Source of the DNA: Comamonadaceae bacterium | Lineage (GTDB): Bacteria > Pseudomonadota > Gammaproteobacteria > Burkholderiales > Burkholderiaceae | Reading direction: 5' to 3' | NCBI GenBank assembly: GCA_947505995.1 | Contig: CANNNB010000169.1 | Location: forward strand, 1-5,384 | DNA: 5,384 nt | Part shown: piece after piece, positions 1 through 4,710 of the stretch | Layout of the letters: every line of letters begins with the position of its first letter | How positions within the stretch are numbered: position 1 is the first letter of the stretch | Position numbers and translations under genes: made by a program | Notes under the pieces: generated by a model | The model's database searches: none | What the model was told of the DNA's origin: nothing | Seen by the model: the letters and a program-made list of their open reading frames with translations, nothing else

Positions 1-1
1 C

Positions 2-715
2 GCGCTGGCTACTCAAGAGGGCTATCGCTTGAATGGATTTAAAACTTGGATTTCCAACGGCGGTATTGCAGATTTTTATGTGGTGTTTGCACGCACGGGT
101 GAGGCGCCTGGTGCCAGAGGCATTAGCGCATTCATTGTCGATGCCAACAGCCCTGGGCTGGAAATTGCAGAGCGCATTGATGTGATAGCGCCGCACCCAT
201 TGGCCACTTTGCATTTCAACAATGTGTTGGTGCCGCATGCCAAGCGCATTGGCGCAGCGGGTGAAGGTTTCAAAGTGGCCATGGCCACACTGGATGTTTT
301 TAGAACCTCTGTGGCAGCCGCATCACTTGGCTTTGCGCGCAGAGCCTTGGACGAATCGATTGCATGGGCCAAGCAGCGCAAGATGTTTGGTGGCACCTTG
401 GCTGATTTTCAAATCACGCAAAGCAAGTTGGCACAAATGGCCACCATGCTGGATGCCGCCACTTTGCTCACTTACAGAGCAGCATGGCTGCGTGATCAAG
501 GGCAGCGCATTACACAAGAAGCGGCCATGGCCAAAATGACGGCCACAGAAAACGCCCAGCAAATCATTGACATGGCTGTGCAAATGCATGGCGGCATGGG
601 TGTGAAAAAGGGCTGCATTGTGGAGTCTTTGTACCGAGAAATTAGAGCCTTGCGAATTTACGAAGGCGCGACAGAAGTTCAGCAATTGATCATTGGTCGT
701 GACTTGCTTAAGTGA
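2..715 (+). CDS. Acyl-CoA dehydrogenase, C-terminal part (5' end outside window)
   Basis: This is a flavoprotein of the acyl-CoA dehydrogenase superfamily, which normally makes a 2,3-double bond in an acyl-CoA and passes electrons to ETF. The frame is open from the left edge, so 237 residues are visible and roughly the first 140 of a usual ~380 are missing. What remains is the end of the middle beta domain ([15 protein letters not shown], then RGISAFIVD) and the whole C-terminal helical domain: [17 protein letters not shown] (FAD and dimer contacts), QMHGGMGV, and [10 protein letters not shown] near the end. The Glu of YEG (codon 662-664) sits where the catalytic base of medium- and short-chain members lies. 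The stop codon overlaps the Shine-Dalgarno of the ligase 8 nt downstream, so the two are probably co-transcribed. By context the substrate may be an alicyclic or ring-derived CoA ester, but this is inference. An ordinary fatty or branched-chain acyl-CoA is not excluded. Confidence 0.93.
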   Translation, partial: ALATQEGYRLNGFKTWISNGGIADFYVVFARTGEAPGARGISAFIVDANSPGLEIAERIDVIAPHPLATLHFNNVLVPHAKRIGAAGEGFKVAMATLDVFRTSVAAASLGFARRALDESIAWAKQRKMFGGTLADFQITQSKLAQMATMLDAATLLTYRAAWLRDQGQRITQEAAMAKMTATENAQQIIDMAVQMHGGMGVKKGCIVESLYREIRALRIYEGATEVQQLIIGRDLLK

Positions 716-718
716 GGA
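713..718 (+). promoter_or_regulatory. Ribosome binding site that decides the ligase start
   Basis: TGAGGA overlaps the TGA stop of the acyl-CoA dehydrogenase and lies 5 nt before the ATG at 724. This spacing favours ATG 724 over the in-frame GTG at 712, which overlaps the upstream stop and has no site of its own. The arrangement suggests translational coupling. Confidence 0.6.
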
Positions 719-723
719 TTCAA

Positions 724-2409
724 ATGAACCAAGCATTAGCACCTTCATCGCACGCAGACACCTTTACGCGCGATCGTTTGCCACCTAAGGATCAGTGGCC
801 TGTGTTTGTGTTTGATCGACCTGAGCTTCAATATGCTGAGCAGCTAAATTGTGTACAGGCTTTGTTAGACGAGCATGTGGCGCAAGGCCGTGGCGATCGC
901 ATGGCTGTGCGTGGACTCGATGCCACTGGTCCCATGGGCTGGACTTATGCGCAATTGCAAAACAAAGTCAATCAAATTGCCCATGTGTTGGTGCACGACA
1001 TGGGTTTGAAATCTGGCGAGCGATTGCTGCTGAGAGGTGGCAACAGTCCCATGATGGCAGCGTGTTTCTTGGCTGCATTGAAGGCTGGATTGGTTGTGGT
1101 GCCCACCATGCCAATGCTCCGAGCTGCAGAACTAAAACAAATGATGGACAAAGCCCAAGTAAGTGCCGCTTTGTGCGACAGTTTGTTGGCTGAAGAATTA
1201 ACGCATTGCACAAATGCGTCGCACACACACTTTGCGCCATCACTGAAACAGATACTTTGGTTTAGAACCGCAGATGAGCAAGGTATAGAGGCCCGAATGG
1301 CCAAACATGCTAAAGAGTTTGAAGCGGCAGCCACCAGCCGCGATGATGTGTGCTTGATAGCCTTTACCAGCGGCACCACCGGCCAACCCAAAGGCACCAT
1401 GCATTTTCACCGGGATGTGTTGGCCATGTGCGACTTGTTTCCCAAGCATGTGCTGAACATGGGCGCAGACGATGTGGTGTGTGGTACGCCGCCCATTGCA
1501 TTTACGTTTGGCTTGGGCGGCCTTTTGGCCTTCCCCTTGCGATATGGCGCTTGTGCTGTGCTGCTCGAAAAATACACGCCCGAATCCTTGCTGCTGACCA
1601 TCGGGCAATATGCTGCAACTCAGTGTTACACCGCACCGACCATGTACCGCCAAATGGCCCTGCTGGTTTCAGAAAAGCCTTATGCGTTCAACTTGACATC
1701 ATTGCGCCACACGGTGTCGGCTGGTGAGGCCTTGCCAGATGCCACACGTCAATTGTGGAAGAAGGCAAGTGGTATTGAGATGACCGATGGCATTGGTGGT
1801 ACCGAGGTGATTCACATCTACATAGCCAGTGCGGGCCATGAAGTGCGTGCAGGCAGCATTGGCAAAGTGGTGCCAGGATATCAAGCGCAAATTGTGGATG
1901 AGGAAATGAATCCCGTGCCACCTGGTACTGTCGGTCGCTTGGCTGTGCGAGGCCCAACTGGTTGCAGGTATTTAGACGACCCTAGGCAAAAAGACTATGT
2001 GAAAGATGGTTGGAATTTGCCAGGCGATACTTTTGTGATGGATACCGATGGGTATTTCAGTTATCAGGCGCGCAATGACGACATGATCATTTCGGCCGGC
2101 TACAACATTGCAGGCCCAGAAGTGGAGGCTGCATTGATGCAGCACCACGCAGTAGCTGAGTGTGGTGTGGTTGGTGCTGTTGACCCTGAACGCGGTCAGG
2201 TGGTCATGGCCTTTGTGGTTTTAAAAACAGGCCACTTAGGCACACCTGCCTTAGAAAAAGAAATTCAAGATTTTGTGAAGCAAAGCATTGCACCCTTTAA
2301 ATACCCAAGGCGTGTGGTGTTTTGCGAAAGCTTGCCACGCACCGAAACTGGCAAGTTGCAGCGCTTCAAATTACGGCAGCAAGCGCCTGCCTTCAATTCA
2401 GAAAAATAA
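724..2409 (+). CDS. Aryl-CoA ligase (benzoate / 2-aminobenzoate-CoA ligase family)
   Basis: This ATP-dependent, AMP-forming acid:CoA ligase of the ANL superfamily has 561 residues, in the usual size range for benzoate-CoA ligases. Adenylation motifs occur in order: the phosphate loop TSGTTGQPKG (215-224), DGIGGTEV (355-362), PGDTF with the ribose-binding Asp435, the hinge region YQARNDDMIISAGYNI with Arg450, and PRTETGKLQ with the likely catalytic Lys544. The GGTEVIHIYIAS stretch, RGPTGCRYLDD and SAGYNIAGPEVEAAL resemble the benzoate/2-aminobenzoate branch more than fatty acyl or acetyl-CoA ligases. It would activate an aromatic carboxylate in the cytoplasm as the first step of a CoA-dependent ring pathway. 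Its place between an acyl-CoA dehydrogenase and a Rid protein fits a 2-aminobenzoate- or salicylate-type operon. The exact acid (anthranilate, benzoate, salicylate or another) cannot be read from the sequence. ATG 724 is chosen over GTG 712 because of the Shine-Dalgarno. Confidence 0.9.
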   Translation: MNQALAPSSHADTFTRDRLPPKDQWPVFVFDRPELQYAEQLNCVQALLDEHVAQGRGDRMAVRGLDATGPMGWTYAQLQNKVNQIAHVLVHDMGLKSGERLLLRGGNSPMMAACFLAALKAGLVVVPTMPMLRAAELKQMMDKAQVSAALCDSLLAEELTHCTNASHTHFAPSLKQILWFRTADEQGIEARMAKHAKEFEAAATSRDDVCLIAFTSGTTGQPKGTMHFHRDVLAMCDLFPKHVLNMGADDVVCGTPPIAFTFGLGGLLAFPLRYGACAVLLEKYTPESLLLTIGQYAATQCYTAPTMYRQMALLVSEKPYAFNLTSLRHTVSAGEALPDATRQLWKKASGIEMTDGIGGTEVIHIYIASAGHEVRAGSIGKVVPGYQAQIVDEEMNPVPPGTVGRLAVRGPTGCRYLDDPRQKDYVKDGWNLPGDTFVMDTDGYFSYQARNDDMIISAGYNIAGPEVEAALMQHHAVAECGVVGAVDPERGQVVMAFVVLKTGHLGTPALEKEIQDFVKQSIAPFKYPRRVVFCESLPRTETGKLQRFKLRQQAPAFNSEK

Positions 2410-2413
2410 GGAA
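2408..2413 (+). promoter_or_regulatory. Ribosome binding site of the Rid-family gene
   Basis: AAGGAA overlaps the TAA stop of the ligase and sits 6 nt before the ATG at 2420. It fixes the start of the Rid gene, since the same frame stays open much further upstream inside the ligase gene, and it again suggests translational coupling. Confidence 0.6.
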
Positions 2414-2419
2414 CAGAAG

Positions 2420-2824
2420 ATGTCTCTCGAAATATTGAAAGTTCTTCAGCCTGAAGATTGGGCCCCTGCCAAGGGTTATGCCAACGGCATTGCCGCACGC
2501 GGTGAGATGATTTTTGTTGCAGGCATGATTGGCTGGAATGGTCAATGCCAGTTTGAGACGGATGATTTTGTGGCGCAGTGCAAACAAGCCTTGCAAAACA
2601 TTGTTGCCACTCTAGCCTGCGCTGGTGCAGGCCCTGAGAACATGGCGCGCATGACTTGGTATGTGAAAGACAAAAAGGAATATGTGGCGCGTGGCAGGGA
2701 ACTGGGCAAGGTCTATCAAGAAGTGATGGGCAAAAACTATCCCGCCATGACCTTGGTTCAAGTGGCCGATTTGGTGGAAGATCGGGCTTTGGTGGAAATT
2801 GAAGTGACGGCTGTTAAGCCTTGA
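2420..2824 (+). CDS. Rid family (YjgF/YER057c/UK114) protein lacking the catalytic Arg
   Basis: This 134-residue protein has the single-domain Rid fold, normally a homotrimer with active sites between subunits. Typical features are GEMIFVAGMIGWN (28-40), QALQNIVATLACAGAG, the strand ARMTWYVKDKKEY (76-88), YPAMTLVQVADL (107-118) and the C-terminal strand LVEIEVTAV (124-132). In E. coli RidA the stretch PARSCVEVARL supplies the Arg (R105) that binds the substrate carboxylate in 2-aminoacrylate/imine hydrolysis. Here the aligned residue is Met110. The Rid subfamilies without this Arg are not expected to act as standard imine deaminases, so the gene is not named ridA. It ends the three-gene operon, 10 nt after the ligase. 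A role on a CoA-bound intermediate of the pathway is plausible but unproven. Its last 67 nt lie opposite the 3' end of the higA frame. Confidence 0.9.
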   Translation: MSLEILKVLQPEDWAPAKGYANGIAARGEMIFVAGMIGWNGQCQFETDDFVAQCKQALQNIVATLACAGAGPENMARMTWYVKDKKEYVARGRELGKVYQEVMGKNYPAMTLVQVADLVEDRALVEIEVTAVKP

Positions 2825-3135
2825 AATTGACGATTTAAGTTATTTGGGATTTTTGCGGGTTTGACGAACTTGATGGGTTTATTTTGACGTGCGTGCCAAA
2901 TGTCGTGAGCCAATTGCAAGTTGAGCCAAACCTCTGCGCTAGTGCCATGTAACCATTTTTCTAGTCGCAAAGCCAATTGGGGTGTAATTGGTGAATGACC
3001 ATGAAGAACGCGCGAAAGCTGAACACGCGAAACGCCAAGCTGTTCTGCTGCACTTGTGACGGTAAGGCCCAGTGCTGGTAACACATCTGCTAGAAGACTT
3101 TCGCCTGGGTGTGGAGGGTTGTGCATTTGAGTCAT
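2758..3135 (-). CDS. higA: HigA-type antitoxin (XRE helix-turn-helix), C-terminally extended
   Basis: The start MTQMHNPPHPGESLLADVLP and the helix-turn-helix around residues 25-46 (VTSAAEQLGVSRVQLSRVL), followed by ALRLEKWL and AEVWLNLQLAHDIW, are typical of the HigA family. Such proteins neutralise a HigB ribosome-dependent mRNA interferase and repress their own operon. A second ATG, nine nt downstream (3124-3126), is a possible alternative start, and neither has a good Shine-Dalgarno. The ATG lies 5 nt after the stop of the higB remnant, the usual toxin-first order. Known relatives end near residue 95-105. This frame continues to 125, and residues from about 104 on are encoded opposite the end of the Rid gene and look like non-selected sequence (a Ser/Thr/Lys-rich tail). 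With the toxin broken, it may be an orphan regulator or a relic. The family call is firm; function is uncertain. Confidence 0.85.
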   Translation of the reverse strand: MTQMHNPPHPGESLLADVLPALGLTVTSAAEQLGVSRVQLSRVLHGHSPITPQLALRLEKWLHGTSAEVWLNLQLAHDIWHARQNKPIKFVKPAKIPNNLNRQFQGLTAVTSISTKARSSTKSAT

Positions 3136-3140
3136 GGTGA

Positions 3141-3320
3141 TCAGTGATAGTCTTGATAGTCAACAAGCGCAGCATCCTTGTTTTCGAAAGTAAATGTAAG
3201 CCGCCAATTGCCATTGACTGAAACCGACCAATGGCCTTTAAAATTCCCTGAAAGCGGATGCAAATCCTAACCGGGAATTTTCATGTGCATTGCCTTACTA
3301 TTTGGTTGAGGTGTGTTTAA
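3141..3320 (-). pseudogene. higB: higB toxin remnant (RelE/ParE superfamily), truncated with internal TAG
   Basis: Reading the minus strand upstream of higA in the frame that ends at TGA 3141-3143 gives DLHPLSGNFKGHWSVSVN and then GNWRLTFTFENKDAALVDYQDYH. This is the C-terminal half of HigB-type toxins, which cut mRNA in the ribosome. Immediately upstream the same frame has an amber codon (3267-3269) inside KIPG-stop-DLHPL. Relatives, as I recall them, have an aromatic residue there, often Trp as in PGWxLHPL, so one TGG-to-TAG change would explain it. Recognisable family sequence (about NSKAMHMKIPG) continues only to about 3310, then the frame meets another stop at 3330-3332 inside the flavin reductase gene. 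About 40-50 N-terminal residues, the start codon and the operon promoter/operator are therefore missing. The left boundary of the remnant is approximate. It partly touches the last bases of the reductase gene. Confidence 0.8.
3240..3281. repeat. Inverted repeat (9-bp arms) with nested 4-bp hairpin
   Basis: AAAATTCCC at 3240-3248 is perfectly complemented by GGGAATTTT at 3273-3281. Between them GGAT (3256-3259) pairs with ATCC (3264-3267), nearly on the same centre. On the minus strand the outer stem ends in four T, so it could act as a weak terminator or processing site after the flavin reductase gene. Both arms also match expected HigB coding sequence (MKIPG and SGNFKG), so the symmetry may be accidental. 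Confidence 0.4.
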
Positions 3321-3841
3321 GCTTCCAGCTTACCAACCCCAAAAAACCCACCTTGCTGATGAACCAAGGGTGTACCTTGCGCAAAGCCACAGGCTTCCAC
3401 TTCACCTACAAAGATGATGTGATCGCCTTCAGGGTATTGGCTGCGGTTGCGACATTCAAACCAGGACAAGGCGCCTTTGAGAATGGGCAGGCCTGATGAA
3501 CCTAGCTCAAAATCGATGCCATTGAATCGGTCGCCTTGGCCAAATGCAAACTGTTGGCACAGCGCCAACTGATGCTCGCTTAATACGTTGATCACATAGT
3601 GCGAGGCTTTTTGAAAGGATGGCAAAGTGCGAGATTTCAAGCCCAAACTCCAGACCACCAAAGGCGGTGTCAGAGAGACGCTGTTGAACGAACTGGCGGT
3701 GAGCCCTACAAATTGATGTCCCCAATCAGCGGGGTTGGCATCGCCCATTTGATGAGCAGTAATGATGGAGACACCTGTGGGAAAGCGCGAGAGTGCTTGC
3801 TTGAAATGCTGGGTGTCGAAGGTTGGGGCAGTGCTATTCAT
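3317..3841 (-). CDS. Flavin reductase-domain protein (NAD(P)H:flavin oxidoreductase-like)
   Basis: This 174-residue protein is a full-length single flavin reductase (FMN-binding split-barrel) domain. Visible family blocks are FKQALSRFPTGVSIITA (13-29), VGLTASSFNSVSLTPPLV (45-62), SHYVINVLSEHQ (80-91), GLPILKGALSWFECR (117-131), the GDHIIFVGEVE motif (139-149, with Gly139-Asp140-His141) and PLVHQQGGFF near the end. Such proteins reduce FMN or FAD with NAD(P)H and commonly feed a two-component flavin monooxygenase. No partner oxygenase is in the window, so its client is unknown. It is read divergently from the NnrU gene across 144 nt. ATG 3841 begins the conserved part at the expected distance and has no evident Shine-Dalgarno. 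It ends right at the higB remnant, which suggests a deletion joined the two, though its own C-terminus looks complete. Confidence 0.9.
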   Translation of the reverse strand: MNSTAPTFDTQHFKQALSRFPTGVSIITAHQMGDANPADWGHQFVGLTASSFNSVSLTPPLVVWSLGLKSRTLPSFQKASHYVINVLSEHQLALCQQFAFGQGDRFNGIDFELGSSGLPILKGALSWFECRNRSQYPEGDHIIFVGEVEACGFAQGTPLVHQQGGFFGVGKLEA

Positions 3842-3847
3842 CCGGCG

Positions 3848-3853
3848 ATTGTA
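3848..3853 (-). promoter_or_regulatory. -10-like hexamer just upstream of the flavin reductase ATG
   Basis: On the minus strand TACAAT is followed by 6 nt and then the ATG at 3841. A transcript from this -10 would start at or next to the A of the start codon, giving a leaderless mRNA, which fits the absence of a Shine-Dalgarno. The matching -35 position (about 3871-3876) is poor. Confidence 0.35.
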
Positions 3854-3972
3854 GGGAGTTTCGACCCTGCTTTACGCTTGTTCAAACGGTCCTTCTCACT
3901 TAAAGCTTGACCGCACTCAAAGTTGAGATGCGTACAGAGCAAATTTCTTAGACAATGCGAGTTCTGACTAAC

Positions 3973-3979
3973 AGAAGGA
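3973..3979 (+). promoter_or_regulatory. Strong ribosome binding site of the NnrU-family gene
   Basis: AGAAGGA lies 6 nt before the ATG at 3986. It is one of the clearest translation signals in the window and contrasts with the SD-less starts of the genes on either side. Confidence 0.65.
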
Positions 3980-3985
3980 AAAAAC

Positions 3986-4624
3986 ATGACTTGGTTGATA
4001 TTGGGCCTGATCTTGTTCTTAGGTGCGCACTCTGTTCGCGTGGTGGCTGATAACTGGCGTACCCAGAAAATTGAGGCTTGGGGCGAAAAAGCTTTTAAAG
4101 GTGTTAACGCCCTTGTTTCATTGCTTGGGTTTTATTTGTTGGTGGTGGGTTATGGTGAAGCCAGGCTTCAAACTGTGGCGCTGTGGAATCCGCCTATTTT
4201 CACCAAACACATTAGTTTGCTCTTGATGTTGCTTGCAAGCATTCTCATGTTTGCTGCCTACGTTCCTCGCAATCATTTCAAAATGCGTTTGGGGCACCCC
4301 ATGGTTTTGTCGGTCAAGGTTTGGGCTTTGTCGCACCTGCTGGCCAACGGTAATTTGGCCGATGTCATTTTGTTTGGTGCTTTTTTACTTTGGGCTGTAT
4401 TGAATTTCAAGTCTGCTCGAGCACGTGACAAAGTGCAAAATCAACTCGCTTTCGCCAACGGCAATGCAAATGAAGATGTGAACCCAGTTGCTTTGCCTGA
4501 AGACGCACCCCCAAGACCAAATCTGTTTGCGACGCTCATCACTTTGGTTGGCGGCATGGCTCTGTGGGCGGTGATTACTTTTGTACTGCACGCCAAAGTA
4601 GTGGGCGTTGCCCCAATGGGATAA
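3986..4624 (+). CDS. NnrU family integral membrane protein
   Basis: This 212-residue inner-membrane protein resembles the NnrU family. It has about five hydrophobic segments: roughly 2-20, 41-57, 74-93, 107-142 (probably two short ones) and 180-203. A polar loop rich in Asn, Asp and Pro (about 143-178) separates the last segment. Family-like stretches are LGAHSVRVVADNWR at the N-terminus, YVPRNHFKMRLGHPM (92-106) and WALSHLLANGNLADV (113-126). Histidines at 15, 97, 104 and 117 lie in or next to membrane segments. NnrU was described in denitrifiers near nitric-oxide genes, and the related plant zeta-carotene isomerase Z-ISO uses a heme b held by histidines, so heme binding is conceivable. No denitrification genes are nearby, so I assign only the family. 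The start is fixed by the Shine-Dalgarno at 3973-3979. Confidence 0.85.
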   Translation: MTWLILGLILFLGAHSVRVVADNWRTQKIEAWGEKAFKGVNALVSLLGFYLLVVGYGEARLQTVALWNPPIFTKHISLLLMLLASILMFAAYVPRNHFKMRLGHPMVLSVKVWALSHLLANGNLADVILFGAFLLWAVLNFKSARARDKVQNQLAFANGNANEDVNPVALPEDAPPRPNLFATLITLVGGMALWAVITFVLHAKVVGVAPMG

Positions 4625-4675
4625 CTGAATTCTTTTGACTCATATTTTTTAACAAAATGCACGCCAAGAGAGTGA

Positions 4676-4704
4676 TTGCTAAGTAGGCCAACAAGTCGCA
4701 AAAT
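4676..4704 (+). promoter_or_regulatory. Candidate promoter giving a leaderless hydrolase mRNA
   Basis: TTGCTA (4676-4681) and CAAAAT (4699-4704) are separated by 17 nt. The ATG at 4711 begins 6 nt after the -10, where transcription would be expected to start. No Shine-Dalgarno precedes this ATG. It lies in the 86-nt gap after the NnrU gene, in which I see no convincing terminator. Confidence 0.4.
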
Positions 4705-4710
4705 AGCGTC

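Larger units (their letters stand above)
3842..3985. other. Divergent intergenic region (flavin reductase / NnrU)
   Basis: This 144-nt region must hold the start signals of both flanking genes. On the minus side, TACAAT lies close to the reductase ATG. On the plus side, GACAAT at 3951-3956 is a possible -10 for the NnrU gene, but no convincing -35 lies at the right distance. A short dyad, CTCAA-AG-TTGAG at 3916-3927, sits in the middle and could be an operator, though its 5-bp arms are close to chance. No gene is seen here. Confidence 0.4.

Noticed and set aside
712..723. GTG at 712 as the ligase start, overlapping the upstream stop
   Set aside because: It adds only four residues and lacks its own Shine-Dalgarno, while TGAGGA is well placed for ATG 724.
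2288..2419. N-terminal extension of the Rid protein into the ligase gene
   Set aside because: The frame is open, but the upstream residues do not look like Rid sequence, and AAGGAA 6 nt before ATG 2420 gives a typical 134-residue protein.
3145..3161. Tandem direct repeat TGATAGTC, twice, one base apart
   Set aside because: On the minus strand it encodes the DYQDYH end of the HigB family, which is a conserved coding repeat and not an iteron or operator.
2939..3214. Minus-strand open frame of 91 codons over higA and the higB remnant
   Set aside because: It is out of frame with both recognised proteins and shows no family motifs; it is a shadow frame.
3290..3496. Plus-strand open frames opposite the flavin reductase (also 3599-3910)
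   Set aside because: They lie antisense to a well-conserved protein, have no clear ribosome binding sites and no recognisable motifs.
3907..3935. TTGACC as a -35 box for the NnrU gene
   Set aside because: The hexamer 17 nt downstream (GCGTAC) is not a credible -10, and shifting the spacing by one or two bases does not help.
4625..4675. Terminator after the NnrU gene at the T-rich stretch
   Set aside because: There is a run of six T (within ATTTTTTAAC), but no stable GC-rich stem directly precedes it.
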